Source: an uncultured Shewanella sp. (GTDB lineage Bacteria > Pseudomonadota > Gammaproteobacteria > Enterobacterales > Shewanellaceae). Taken from it: a stretch of 57,708 nucleotides of DNA. How positions within the stretch are numbered: the first letter of the stretch is position 1; each line of letters begins with the position of its first letter. The position numbers were made by a program, and so were the translations under genes. Below are positions 13,824-23,261 of this stretch, piece by piece. The notes under the pieces are model-generated. The model had not been told where the DNA came from and ran no database searches. It saw nothing but the letters and a program-made list of their open reading frames with translations. The stretch is from NCBI RefSeq assembly GCF_947497935.1, contig NZ_CANMIO010000022.1:1-57708 (forward strand), read 5' to 3'.

Positions 13824-14180
13824 GTGAGTACTAACCAAATCAAACAAACCTTATCCGCTATCGAGTCGGAACTAAGAGCAAAGATTGGTGCACTCCCCGA
13901 AATGCAAGCCAAGCTAATGGACCAGCAAGATTATTCTCTTTGTGAACTCATTCAAGTTATGACTGATGTTCACCTATGCGAGCATCCATTATTTATTAAG
14001 TTGATGAGCCTAGATGCGGCGCGCTGTCAACTTGAGATTGGTTTGTACGGCGTGTGCAGTGATTGCGAAAGTGATATCGAGCCTGAACAGTTGGCTAAGG
14101 ACCCATTAGAACAACGCTGTATTAGCTGCAGTGGGCAGTTCCTACGTCAGCACAGACAAGAGTTAAGACTCAATCATTAG
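13824..14180 (+). CDS. DksA/TraR-family C4 zinc finger protein
   Basis: 118 aa from a GTG start (GTG AGT ACT). The N-terminal two thirds are helical, and the C-terminus has the C4 finger Y-G-V-C-x2-C ... R-C-x2-C (CSDCESDIEPEQL, then CISC) typical of DksA/TraR-like proteins. It is shorter than DksA (151 aa) and lacks the DxxDxA tip motif, so it is a small paralogue that may contact RNA polymerase. Single gene, with AGG about nine bases upstream of the GTG. Target genes are unknown. Confidence 0.85.
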   Translation: MSTNQIKQTLSAIESELRAKIGALPEMQAKLMDQQDYSLCELIQVMTDVHLCEHPLFIKLMSLDAARCQLEIGLYGVCSDCESDIEPEQLAKDPLEQRCISCSGQFLRQHRQELRLNH

Positions 14181-14349
14181 TAGTGCTCAAATAACAATCA
14201 GGGTAAAAATTTAATCACTCAGCGAAAATTTAACGCTTGCGAAGTAAGGTCATACATGCACCTACATAAATAACATTTGCAGGTTTCATGCTATTCACAA
14301 CGAGTGAAGAGCACACACGTTAAACCTCGTCTTTCTTGAGCATTTTGTG

Positions 14350-14452
14350 CTGAAGAGCTTCACGAGAGAGCAACGGTTCCTTCTTCTATCCTACTTGAAT
14401 TAGCCACCAGAGGCGCTCGGAGTAAACCAACGTCTTATACTGATTGGTATAA
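14350..14452. repeat. dispersed intergenic repeat, copy A
   Basis: Shares with the copy at 18098-18200 the landmarks AGCTT-y-AC-r-AG-r-GA, CTTGAATTAG, CGCTC-k-GAGTA and the terminal palindrome. The AGCTT-to-palindrome distance is 79 bp in both copies. Confidence 0.65.
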
Positions 14453-14488
14453 TCAGGGAACTCTTCGTTATTTATAAATGTTCAAGCA

Positions 14489-14516
14489 TAAAAAAACCTC
14501 CGACTAGCGGAGGCTT
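14489..14516 (-). terminator. terminator of TonB receptor gene
   Basis: On the - strand CCTCCG-ctagt-CGGAGG is followed by TTTTTTTATG. Confidence 0.9.
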
Positions 14517-14538
14517 TTATTATGTTCTAAATGTAAAT

Positions 14539-17184
14539 TTAGAATGACTGTTGAATTTTAAAGAATACGGTACGACCTAAAACATCATAAAGACCAGTAT
14601 TCACATCACGCCAACCAACAGAGTCCTTATAGAATGACGGTGCTTCTTCATCAAATAGGTTATTAACACCTAACGTTAGACTACCATTCCAATCATGAGT
14701 GTAAGTAAACTGAGCATTGTGCTTAAAGTACGAAGGAATATCAGCAAGGTAATCTGTTCCATACTCCTCATTACCCGACTCCTGAGAGCCAATATAATAA
14801 GTTGTCCATGCCGCAGTCATGTCGCCAGAAGTCCACGCGATATTCACATTACCACGAAACTCTGGGTAGTCCTGCAAACCTGCATAATCAAACGGCTCTT
14901 CTCCGGCTGCAGATGTCTGAGAAAACTCCTCAACGTAACCCATTTCACCTTTAACACCAAAGTCACCAAACTCTGTTTCAAGAGTATAAGTCGCTTTAAA
15001 GTCATAACCTGACGTTTCTAGGCTCGCCATATTACGGTCAAAGCTGTAAGCCACATCGATCTTACCATCTGCGTCACGTACAATAGCGTCTGATGAGCCA
15101 TTATCCATTTCATCTTTTAATAGACGAGTCAGACTTGTTGCTGCAATTTGGTTATCCAGCGTCAAGTCGTAGTATGATAATTCAACTGCAAGGCTATCAG
15201 TAATATTCCAAACAACACCCGTTGTAAAAGACTCCCCCTCTTCAGGCTTAAGATCAGGGTTACCACCAAACCAAGTTTTATGCTGTGAACCACCTGTCGC
15301 ACAGTACACAGGGTCTAATGCAGCATTATTTCCTGCATCACACCACAGGTTGTCATCCGCAGTAGAAAAGCTTAACGCTTGGCTTGAGAACATCTCGCCC
15401 ATGTTTGGTGCACGGAATGACTCTCCCCAGCTAGCACGCAATAAAAGCGAGTCAACTGGACGCCATGCTACTCCAAGTTGAGGAGCTACATTATCAAATG
15501 TGCCACTCACTAAATTAGCACCAACGTCGCCCTCTTGATCATAATTGTCGTAGCGTATAGCAGCATTTAAATCGACGTTATAAGGTAGGGTCGCCTTCAA
15601 CTCCATAAATGCAGATGTACGATCTCGAGTCGCATCAACATCGTCACCACCAGAACCACCAGACACTTTTCCTGAAGCCGATTGTGGATCACTCTTTTGT
15701 GCGAATTCCACCATTTCATACTCGGCACCAACTACACCCGCCAAAGTAAATTCACCGTTTTCAACTAAAGTCGTTGAGATTAAGCCATCTATTTGCTTAC
15801 TGCTAAATTGTGCTTGGTAAAGTCCTGTATGAGCGGCTTGGCCGTACATATCAGTCATCATTGCATTCCAATCACCGTAGCTCATGCCTGTGGTGTTGAA
15901 AATGTCGTACTCTTCACTATCAATGAGGGTCTGTACGATATCGTCATTAATTAAGTTTTCATTAAATACATTGGTTGTAGAACGGCTATATTGACCGTTT
16001 ACTTCCCAATCAAGTCCATTGCCTACATCAATATAGCCAACCAAACCTCCAAAGAAGTCAATGCTATTAATCTCAGTATGCGCATCACGCTCGCCTTGTT
16101 GAGCAGAACGCATATACAGAGTTAGGTCTTCACCGGCAGGGTTATACATGTTTGATGCAGACATAGTTGGCTTATTGGTCGAAACTGGAGTTCCCGCATA
16201 ACGAGTATCAGTCTCAGATAATGAAGCGCTTGCACGACCACGGAATTGAAGGTTATCAGACAATTCATAGTTAAAGTTCGACAATACAGAGTTTTGCTCC
16301 ATATCACCAAATAACTTAGTTACTTCACCATAACTATATAAACAGCGACCACCATTATTGCCGTCTGTTCCATCATAAGTGTTATCAGCTTCGTTACAGA
16401 AAGCGCTATTTGAGATCCAACCACTATCGCCTTTAGCATTAGGAACTGAACTATATGATGAATAATCAAAATAAGTTGGATCATCAAACTTCCAAATATC
16501 CTTATCCCATACAGCATCGGCAGCATAATGCTCGAAAGTTAGAGTGATATTACCTTTTTCACTCGAATAACCACTTGTAACTGTGAAACGATTAGCATCA
16601 CCACCTTCAACACTTGGTAATTCAGAATCATAAGTGAAATTTAATCCCTCAAAGTCCTTCTTGGTGACAATATTAATAACACCAGCGACAGCATCTGAAC
16701 CGTATACGGCTGATGCACCCTCTCTAAGGATTTCAATTCGCTCTACGATAGCCATTGGAATGCGTGATGTATCTGCCGCAGCTCCTGAACTTGAGCTTGT
16801 GCCAGGCATACGTCGCCCATCCAACAAGACTAATGTGTATTTCGCGTCCAAACCTCGCATCTGAACACTACTTGTAGCAGCACCACCGCTACCGTAGCCA
16901 GATGTACCACGCCATGAACCAAAACTATTCACTGATGAGTTATTTAGTACATCTGCAACTGTTGCTTCACCACTTAACTTTATATCTTCAGCTGTAAGAA
17001 CAGTTACAGGTGAAGAGTTTTCCATGTCGACTTGCTTAATACGTGAACCGGTGACTTCGATGCGTTCTACTTTTTCATCTGCAGCTTCTTCAGCAAATGC
17101 AAATCCTGATAAAGCAACACTTGTCGCGGCAGCGGCTATAAAGCTACGACGTACTGCTTTTGCGGTTAAGGTTACTGAGCTCAT
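14539..17184 (-). CDS. TonB-dependent outer membrane receptor
   Basis: 881 aa from ATG 17184, preceded by GAGGGG; eight upstream in-frame codons are unlikely to be used. A signal peptide (about residues 1-31, ending in SGFAFA) is followed by a TonB-box-like VERIEVTGSRI, a plug domain (about 40-170, including QMRGLDAKYTLVLLDGRR, EILREGASAVYGSDAVAGVINIVTK) and a beta barrel ending in the typical aromatic residue (FFKIQQSF). The lack of an N-terminal STN extension and the large extracellular loops resemble Shewanella/Alteromonas receptors for peptides or oligosaccharides. The substrate cannot be inferred, since neighbours are unrelated. Confidence 0.93.
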   Translation of the reverse strand: MSSVTLTAKAVRRSFIAAAATSVALSGFAFAEEAADEKVERIEVTGSRIKQVDMENSSPVTVLTAEDIKLSGEATVADVLNNSSVNSFGSWRGTSGYGSGGAATSSVQMRGLDAKYTLVLLDGRRMPGTSSSSGAAADTSRIPMAIVERIEILREGASAVYGSDAVAGVINIVTKKDFEGLNFTYDSELPSVEGGDANRFTVTSGYSSEKGNITLTFEHYAADAVWDKDIWKFDDPTYFDYSSYSSVPNAKGDSGWISNSAFCNEADNTYDGTDGNNGGRCLYSYGEVTKLFGDMEQNSVLSNFNYELSDNLQFRGRASASLSETDTRYAGTPVSTNKPTMSASNMYNPAGEDLTLYMRSAQQGERDAHTEINSIDFFGGLVGYIDVGNGLDWEVNGQYSRSTTNVFNENLINDDIVQTLIDSEEYDIFNTTGMSYGDWNAMMTDMYGQAAHTGLYQAQFSSKQIDGLISTTLVENGEFTLAGVVGAEYEMVEFAQKSDPQSASGKVSGGSGGDDVDATRDRTSAFMELKATLPYNVDLNAAIRYDNYDQEGDVGANLVSGTFDNVAPQLGVAWRPVDSLLLRASWGESFRAPNMGEMFSSQALSFSTADDNLWCDAGNNAALDPVYCATGGSQHKTWFGGNPDLKPEEGESFTTGVVWNITDSLAVELSYYDLTLDNQIAATSLTRLLKDEMDNGSSDAIVRDADGKIDVAYSFDRNMASLETSGYDFKATYTLETEFGDFGVKGEMGYVEEFSQTSAAGEEPFDYAGLQDYPEFRGNVNIAWTSGDMTAAWTTYYIGSQESGNEEYGTDYLADIPSYFKHNAQFTYTHDWNGSLTLGVNNLFDEEAPSFYKDSVGWRDVNTGLYDVLGRTVFFKIQQSF

Positions 17185-18097
17185 ATTTATCCCCTCATAT
17201 TCCAACATTACAACGCTGGAATAGTTGTATTTATTTATTATTCTTTAAAAGGAAGTTAATCACTTCACGACAAATACTGTTTAAATTTAACTTTTATGTC
17301 AACTCTCATTACAAAAAAATAACCTAAAAGAGATAATTTGATACAAGTACACGAATAGCCCTGTCAAAAATAAATAACAAAACCCTTTAAAAACAATCGA
17401 GTAGACAAAAGGCCGCACCAAACCAATTTAACGCAAAATAATGTATCAGACCAAGCAAAGCTTGTTAATGAAATATTAAACTGACCAACAGTAATTGTTG
17501 CAAAAATAAGCATTTCGCCGACAAAAGCAGCAGAAATATTAAATTAAGCATTAACTTAACGAAGGGGGAACCCTTGTTTATAGGGATAAAGAAGAAATAA
17601 AAGACTTAAAAACCCAAGTTTACATTTTATTAACTTTTACAAACTAAGTTTATCAAAAGGTAATATACAAACCTAGAAAGAAAGTTAATACTAGACGGCC
17701 CACACCTTGAAAGCCAATAATCTACCAGAGGCATTAAATTAAATATTAAATGCTAAACAAAGCGAATTAAGCAAGGGGATTCCTCTGTTACTCCTAAGTC
17801 ATTAAAAATCAATTCAACGCTAGTGTTAAACAAAGTTCGTGTTAAAAAAGCTAAGAAGAAACATTTCATTTAGAGTCGTTGAAGAGAAACACGACACAAG
17901 ATAGTGAGTAGTCTGCTCACCCCATGCAACGTAGCAGGCTTTAATGCCTTTCAGTATAAAGAACTGTTCGCTCAGCGAGCGCTTATAAGGCATGTATCGA
18001 GTAGTGCATAGTAAAAAATTGATTTAAGCTCGTTAACATAGCATCACAAGCGCTAGAATTCGCCTTACAGGACTGGTTGCGATTGCCTACTTCAGCG

Positions 18098-18200
18098 TTG
18101 AACAGCTTTACAAGGGAATAACTATACTTTCAGCAACTCGCCTTGAATTAGTTTGCCAAAACGCTCTGAGTAGATCATTTGCTTATACTTATTGGTACAA
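18098..18200. repeat. dispersed intergenic repeat, copy B
   Basis: Homologous to the copy at 14350-14452, in the same orientation with the same internal spacing. It ends in the diverged palindrome TTATACTTATTGGTACAA (18183-18200), about 22 bp before a terminator. Confidence 0.65.
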
Positions 18201-18221
18201 GGAAGGGGCAGAATTTAAAGC

Positions 18222-18252
18222 AAAAAAAAGGAGCCATTCGGCTCCTTTTTTC
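18222..18252 (-). terminator. terminator of ndk
   Basis: GGAGCC-attc-GGCTCC with a long A-run on the left and a T-run on the right; functional on the - strand for ndk and possibly bidirectional. Confidence 0.9.
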
Positions 18253-18263
18253 TCACATTCGAA

Positions 18264-18695
18264 TTAACGAGTACGAGGGCATAACTCATCAGCGCTGAAG
18301 AAATAAGCTACTTCACGCTCTGCAGATGCTACAGAATCAGAACCATGAGCAGCGTTCTCATCAATGCTTTCTGCGAAATCAGCGCGGATTGTACCTTCAG
18401 CAGCTTCAGCTGGGTTAGTCGCACCTAAGATCTCACGGTGAGCTAGAACAGCGTTCTCGCCTTCAAGAGTTTGCACCATGATTGGACCAGACGTCATGAA
18501 TGCAACTAGTGCACCAAAGAATGGACGCTCGCTGTGCTCAGCGTAAAAGCCTTCAGCTTGTTCTTTGCTTAGGTGAATCATTTTAGAAGCGATGATTTTC
18601 AGGCCAGCCGTTTCAAAACGGTTGTAGATAGCGCCAATGTGGTTTTTTGCAACTGCATCAGGCTTAATGATAGAAAAAGTACGTTCGATAGCCAT
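18264..18695 (-). CDS. ndk: nucleoside diphosphate kinase
   Basis: 143 aa, the family length. It equilibrates nucleoside di- and triphosphates through a phospho-His. The catalytic motif NAAHGSDS places the active His at residue 117; the start MAIERTFSIIKPDAV and the ERPFF and MVQTLEGENAV blocks are standard. Monocistronic with its own terminator. A ribosome site AAGGAAG lies just before the ATG. Confidence 0.98.
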   Translation of the reverse strand: MAIERTFSIIKPDAVAKNHIGAIYNRFETAGLKIIASKMIHLSKEQAEGFYAEHSERPFFGALVAFMTSGPIMVQTLEGENAVLAHREILGATNPAEAAEGTIRADFAESIDENAAHGSDSVASAEREVAYFFSADELCPRTR

Positions 18696-18923
18696 GAAAA
18701 GCTTCCTTCTTATATAAACGGGTTTTAATTTTCGCGCGGATTATACGAAATTAATGCCTCATTGCCTACCCTTAAGCCGCAAACTAGTTGAGATAAGTCC
18801 GTAAGCCAAACGAGAAAACCGCGACCAGCTCACACTTCACGTCAACACCAACCGATTTAATTAGATAAAACAGCAATAACTAAACAATTGAATGACAATT
18901 AAAGCTAATCATCTCAAAGCACG

Positions 18924-19088
18924 CTACTTACGCTTTTTTATCCAAACAAAGCCTGCTGCTATCACTACTAGCAAGGCTATTGCCGGCGCTAAATCGACAA
19001 AGTGATGGAATAAACCAATGCCGCCATGGCCTTCATGCGCCATAACGGTCATGGGTAATAACAAGATAGCTAATAGTAACTTACGCAT
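18924..19088 (-). CDS. 54-aa exported His-rich membrane protein (HEGHG)
   Basis: 54 codons from ATG 19088 with GGGAAG upstream. A signal peptide (MRKLLLAILLLPMTVMA) is followed by HEGHGGIGLFHHF, a hydrophobic helix (LAPAIALLVVIAAGFVW) and a basic tail KKRK. Mature protein, if cleaved after Ala, would start at the His-rich segment, which could bind copper, nickel or zinc. The arrangement resembles the small HPGHG-type proteins (DUF6732-like) seen in proteobacteria, but I cannot assign it firmly. It lies between ndk and iscX on the same strand. Confidence 0.65.
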   Translation of the reverse strand: MRKLLLAILLLPMTVMAHEGHGGIGLFHHFVDLAPAIALLVVIAAGFVWIKKRK

Positions 19089-19272
19089 AGGAACTTCCCT
19101 TTTATTTGATTTTGTAGTGAATGTCTTAGCTTAGATTCGATAAAACTCGACTCTAAGCTAAGACCAATCAGCCTACGGTCTTTTGATACGGATCAAGACA
19201 AGGCGGTTTTGTGTTCACTAAGCCAGCTAGATAAGATGCTGGTCACACTTTAATCACATCGGATAGGTAGAT

Positions 19273-19470
19273 TCATTTTTCAGCAATCCAATTTGCTTGG
19301 ATAGCCTCAAGCACTCTCTCATTACAATGATTTGGATCGTCATCAAAACACTCTAAATTTAATACCCACTCACTAAGATCAGTGAAACGAATTTTTTCTG
19401 GTTCAACATCTGGGTATTTGTCTATTAAATGCAGCGCTATCTCTAGTGAGTCAATCCACTTAAGCTTCAT
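19273..19470 (-). CDS. iscX: IscX, Fe-S cluster assembly modulator
   Basis: 65 aa, the usual size. It matches IscX/YfhJ: MKLKWIDSLEIALHLIDKYP, then RFTDLSEWV and the acidic patch L-E-C-F-D-D-D-P. IscX binds IscS and iron and tunes cluster synthesis. It normally directly follows fdx in the isc operon. Here 630 bp and a terminator separate it from fdx, so it probably has its own promoter. Ribosome site AAAGGAGAG before the ATG. Confidence 0.95.
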   Translation of the reverse strand: MKLKWIDSLEIALHLIDKYPDVEPEKIRFTDLSEWVLNLECFDDDPNHCNERVLEAIQANWIAEK

Positions 19471-19968
19471 ATCTGCTCTCCTTTCAGTTCAAACTTAATT
19501 GAGTATAAAACATGGATAGCGACTCGCAGGTGAAATACCGATGACAAGTTAACATTCAATGGATAACGCGCAATATGAGCCTATAGGAGGAAATAGGATA
19601 TTGGAGAAGCCTTGCAACGCCTCTGTATCGGTCTTGACCCATATCTTATTCCTAGCACTAGGAATTGATGAATGACTCACTATAGGCCGCCAATTTAAGT
19701 AATTCGCTTTCTGAAGAAAGTTGATTGGTCCATCTATTAGCAAATAGTGAGCTTGTGATCTTGGAATAGCAAGATGCCACAAATATATCGTTACAGGGCT
19801 TTAACAGCATGAGTTCCCTCCCCCCTGAATTTTAAGGTCTCACTGAAAAACAAAGTTTCACTTTAATATCGAGTCTAACGTCTAAATGGCTACATGGAGC
19901 TTTGCTAATCAGTATTTGGAGCTGACGTACTGATAAGATATGCCTTCTCCGAAATTTCAGCAGCTTTG

Positions 19969-19992
19969 TTTTAGTTTTAGTTTTAGTTTTAG
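19969..19992. repeat. (TTTTAG)4 hexamer repeat
   Basis: Four perfect TTTTAG units. A simple-sequence tract in the fdx-iscX spacer. Confidence 0.9.
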
Positions 19993-20042
19993 TCCAAATT
20001 GATACACACATTCTTGAGCAATACAGACGAGATACCGAAAAC

Positions 20043-20071
20043 AAAAAAGCCAGTAGACTTAGCTACTGGCT
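20043..20071 (-). terminator. terminator of the isc operon after fdx
   Basis: On the - strand AGCCAGTAG-ctaagt-CTACTGGCT is followed by TTTTTTG. Confidence 0.9.
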
Positions 20072-20103
20072 TTGACAACAAAACGGCTCACACAGGCTGA
20101 ATT

Positions 20104-20439
20104 TTAGCCTTCGCTGACCATGTTAATGGTGTACTTTGGAATATCCACAACTAAATCAGCTTCAGGTACTCTAGACTGGCAAGACAGACGACTTTCAGGC
20201 TCAAGACCCCACGCTTTATCTAGCATGTCATCTTCTAGCTCATCACTCTCTTCTAACTCGTCGAAACCTTCACGGATAATTACGTGGCAAGTTGTGCAAG
20301 CACATGACTTTTCACACGCGTGTTCGATATGAATACCATTACGCAGTGCAACGTCTAATACTGTTTCGCCGACATTCGCTTCAACTACCGCGCCATCCGG
20401 ACATAATTCTTCATGGGGTAAAAATACAATTTGTGGCAT
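20104..20439 (-). CDS. fdx: ISC-type [2Fe-2S] ferredoxin
   Basis: 111 aa electron carrier for iron-sulfur cluster assembly. The cluster ligands are in the motif C-E-K-S-C-A-C-T-T-C-H plus a Cys near residue 85 (LSCQSRV). The N-terminus PQIVFLPHEELCPDGAVVE is typical of Fdx of the isc operon. It starts 8 bp after hscA, the last gene before the terminator. Confidence 0.97.
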   Translation of the reverse strand: MPQIVFLPHEELCPDGAVVEANVGETVLDVALRNGIHIEHACEKSCACTTCHVIIREGFDELEESDELEDDMLDKAWGLEPESRLSCQSRVPEADLVVDIPKYTINMVSEG

Positions 20440-20447
20440 AACCTTAC

Positions 20448-22310
20448 CTATATATTGTCAACCGACTGCCCTTTTAGAGCCAGTCGAATTGAATTATCCA
20501 TACGCTTAGCAGCAAAGTCCTGCGTCGCTGTATCTAGTGCTTCAATAGCCTTTTCAATCGCATCAGCGTCATCTTCACTTGCAATTTGAGCAAGTGATGC
20601 CATATCGGCTTGGATTGCTGTGCGCTCTTCATCTGACAGTAGCTCACCGTCTTTATTTAAAGCAGCGCTTAAAGACTCAAGCACGCGTGCAGCTTCGACT
20701 TGTTTCTCAGCTAACATGCGACGAGTGATATCCTCTTTAGCATTAGCCATCGAGTCTTTTAGCATGCTACCAATTTCTTCATCACTTAAGCCAAATGATG
20801 GCTTAACCTGAATGCTTGCCTGAACACCCGTCGACTTCTCCATGGCAGTAACACTTAACAAGCCATCTGCATCCACTTGGAATGTCACCCTGATGTGCGC
20901 AGCACCAGCCGCAAGTGGTGGGATCCCCTTTAAGGTAAATCGAGCAAGTGAACGGCAATCAGCGACTAACTCACGCTCACCTTGAACCACGTGGAATGCC
21001 ATGGCGGTTTGCCCATCTTTAAAGGTGGTAAACTCTTGCGCACGGGCTACTGGTATTGTGGTGTTACGAGAAACCACCTTCTCAACCAAGCCGCCCATGG
21101 TCTCAACGCCAAGTGACAATGGGATAACATCAAGTAGTAACAGATCAGATTCTGGTTTGTTACCCACTAAAATATCGGCTTGAATGGCTGCGCCAATCGC
21201 AACAACGCGATCAGGGTCAATAGAAGTTAGCGGAGTTTTACCCATGAAGCTTTCAACTTCTTGGCGTACTAAAGGCACACGAGTCGAGCCACCAACCATC
21301 ACAGTTTCTAGTACTTCGTCATTAGTCACTCCGGCGTCACGTAGTGCGCGGCGACAACTACTGATGGTCTTTTTAACTAACTTAGCGATCAAGCCATCAA
21401 ATAGCTCGCGACTAATGGATAACGTCAGTGTATTGCCTTCATCATCAACCACTGAAGCCGTAGTCTCAGCCGATTCTGTTAAAGCTTCTTTAACCCGTCT
21501 AGCTTCAATCTGCATCTTGCGGTTCAAGCTTGCACTCGCTGAAGCTAACTGCCACTGTTCGGCAAAATACGCTTGCAACATATGGTCAAAGTCATCTCCA
21601 CCCAACGCTGAGTCGCCGCCAGTTGCCAGCACCTCAAACACGCCTTTATTCAAACGCAGAATAGAGATATCAAACGTACCACCGCCCAAGTCATAAACCG
21701 CAATCACACCTTCTTGGCCACTATCTAAACCATAAGCAATAGCCGCAGCAGTAGGTTCGTTTAATAGACGTAACACTTTAACACCCGTTAAAGATGCCGC
21801 ATCTTTAGTGCCTTGACGTTGTGCGTCATCAAAATAAGCAGGAACGGTGATCACCACACCTTCTAGTGTGCCACCTAACGTAGACTCGGCACGTGCCACC
21901 AGCGGCTTTAAGATCTCTGATGAAATCTGAACCGGATTAACTTTACCGCTTGGGGTAACGAAAATCGGTAAACCGTTTTCACTCGATTCGAAACTGTAAG
22001 GTAGCGCTTGTTCACCAGACTGAATATCTTCAAGGCTTCGCCCCATAAAGCGCTTAATCGACACTATGGTGTTTTGTGGATCTTGAGCAGAAAATGCTTC
22101 AGCTTCACGGCCAACAAAAACTGCATCTTGGGTATATCGGACGACAGAAGGCAATGAATGTTGTGAATCTTCATCGGGTAAAGTATTCGCCACGCCGCTA
22201 CGTACCGCAGCAACAAGAGAGTTAGTGGTGCCTAAATCGATCCCGACTGCGAGACGATGTTGGTGGGGAGCAGCGCTCTGTCCAGGCTCTGCTATCTGCA
22301 AAAGTGCCAT
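20448..22310 (-). CDS. hscA: Hsp70-family chaperone HscA
   Basis: 620 aa, full length. Specialised Hsp70 that, with HscB, releases the Fe-S cluster from IscU by binding its LPPVK motif. The ATPase domain carries VGIDLGTTNSLVA, VITVPAYFDDAQRQGTKDAA, NEPTAAAIAYGLD and VYDLGGGTFDISIL; the substrate-binding domain begins after about residue 390 (DVIPLSLGVETMGG). Located in the isc operon between hscB and fdx. Confidence 0.97.
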   Translation of the reverse strand: MALLQIAEPGQSAAPHQHRLAVGIDLGTTNSLVAAVRSGVANTLPDEDSQHSLPSVVRYTQDAVFVGREAEAFSAQDPQNTIVSIKRFMGRSLEDIQSGEQALPYSFESSENGLPIFVTPSGKVNPVQISSEILKPLVARAESTLGGTLEGVVITVPAYFDDAQRQGTKDAASLTGVKVLRLLNEPTAAAIAYGLDSGQEGVIAVYDLGGGTFDISILRLNKGVFEVLATGGDSALGGDDFDHMLQAYFAEQWQLASASASLNRKMQIEARRVKEALTESAETTASVVDDEGNTLTLSISRELFDGLIAKLVKKTISSCRRALRDAGVTNDEVLETVMVGGSTRVPLVRQEVESFMGKTPLTSIDPDRVVAIGAAIQADILVGNKPESDLLLLDVIPLSLGVETMGGLVEKVVSRNTTIPVARAQEFTTFKDGQTAMAFHVVQGERELVADCRSLARFTLKGIPPLAAGAAHIRVTFQVDADGLLSVTAMEKSTGVQASIQVKPSFGLSDEEIGSMLKDSMANAKEDITRRMLAEKQVEAARVLESLSAALNKDGELLSDEERTAIQADMASLAQIASEDDADAIEKAIEALDTATQDFAAKRMDNSIRLALKGQSVDNI

Positions 22311-22380
22311 ATATATCCAACTTAAAAAAATGTTGGCTCAATATCTTGAGCCAACAGTATTATAAAATTAATACAGCTGA

Positions 22381-22905
22381 CTAATCTAAGAGTGCGTCTT
22401 CCACTCTGGTCAGCTCGTCTTGTAATTTTGCCATGAACTTGAGTTTACGAATTTGATCTGCCGCCTGCAAATGGTCCGCTTCAAGCTCACTAACCAGCAA
22501 AAGCTTTAGCTCTGTGGTAATTTGCTTGGCGTATTGCTCAAAAGAGTCGTAGAGATCAGCAATCTCAGAGTCGGGATCATCGCTATGCTTGATCTCTTCA
22601 AGTGACTCACGCCATTCCATCTGTTGCATTAAAAATTGAGTGTCTTTTAATGTGGTAGATTCATGGCTTAACTCCATCCCTTTCAGTGCCAATAGGTGCT
22701 CGGCTCTCTGGATCGGGTTTTTGAGTGTTTGAAAACCATCGTTGATTTGCGCAGTACGCTGCACAGAAAGACGCTTATCTTGCTCACTTGCGTTAGCAAA
22801 TTTGTCGGGATGAACCGCCCTTTGCAGTTCGCGGTAGCGATCTGCAAGTAAGGCGGTGTCGACATCATAGGAAGGAAGTAAACTAAACAGCTCGAAATAA
22901 TTCAT
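22381..22905 (-). CDS. hscB: J-protein co-chaperone HscB
   Basis: 174 aa. N-terminal J domain with the HPD motif (VHPDKFANA) and a C-terminal three-helix bundle that binds IscU. It delivers IscU to HscA and stimulates its ATPase. Gap of 70 bp to hscA and 18 bp after iscA; same operon. Confidence 0.97.
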   Translation of the reverse strand: MNYFELFSLLPSYDVDTALLADRYRELQRAVHPDKFANASEQDKRLSVQRTAQINDGFQTLKNPIQRAEHLLALKGMELSHESTTLKDTQFLMQQMEWRESLEEIKHSDDPDSEIADLYDSFEQYAKQITTELKLLLVSELEADHLQAADQIRKLKFMAKLQDELTRVEDALLD

Positions 22906-22923
22906 AGTTTTACTTTTAATGGC

Positions 22924-23247
22924 TTAAACGGTAAAGCTCTCACCGCAACCACATTCACCTTTCGCATTAGGGTTATTGAATTGGAAACCTTCGTTTAGAC
23001 CTTCTTTTATAAAGTCCAACTCAATCCCTTGTAGATAGATAAAGCTTTTGGCATCGATGATGATTTTAACACCATCGACATCGTAAATTTCATCATCATC
23101 ATTAAGATCGTCAACAAATTCCAGCACATATGCCATACCAGAACAGCCTGACGTCTTAAGTCCTAAGCGTAAGCCTAGACCTTTGCCGCGGCTAGCTAAA
23201 AAACTCTTAACTCTGTCTGCCGCAGCGGGAGTGATACTAATTGCCAT
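22924..23247 (-). CDS. iscA: A-type iron-sulfur carrier IscA
   Basis: 107 aa. The three ligand cysteines of A-type carriers are visible (TSGCSGMAY and the C-terminal GECGCGESF). It receives clusters from IscU and passes them to apo-proteins. Located 14 bp downstream of iscU in the operon. Confidence 0.97.
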   Translation of the reverse strand: MAISITPAAADRVKSFLASRGKGLGLRLGLKTSGCSGMAYVLEFVDDLNDDDEIYDVDGVKIIIDAKSFIYLQGIELDFIKEGLNEGFQFNNPNAKGECGCGESFTV

Positions 23248-23261
23248 CTTAACTCCAGGTA

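Larger units (their letters stand above)
14181..14538. other. intergenic region with a dispersed repeat copy and a terminator
   Basis: Holds a copy of a dispersed element (about 14350-14452) ending in the palindrome TTATACTGATTGGTATAA (14435-14452), then the terminator of the TonB receptor gene at 14489-14516. No gene seen. Confidence 0.6.
17185..18263. other. 1.08-kb gene-free region upstream of the TonB receptor
   Basis: AT-rich DNA on the receptor side, with two similar G-run segments (around 17562 and 17773) inside AT-rich surroundings. A dispersed repeat copy is at about 18098-18200 and the ndk terminator at 18222-18252. No open frame that I believe is coding. The long leader may hold the receptor's promoter and regulatory sites. 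Confidence 0.55.
19471..20103. other. 633-bp spacer between fdx and iscX
   Basis: No credible gene; two open frames of about 70 codons have unconvincing products. It contains four TTTTAG units at 19969-19992 and the isc operon terminator (20043-20071). The central part (19600-19780) may be a degenerate repeat, but I cannot show a second copy here. Confidence 0.5.

Noticed and set aside
19549..19782. 77-codon - strand frame in the fdx-iscX spacer
   Set aside because: No ribosome site and no recognisable domain; the composition looks like an intergenic repeat.
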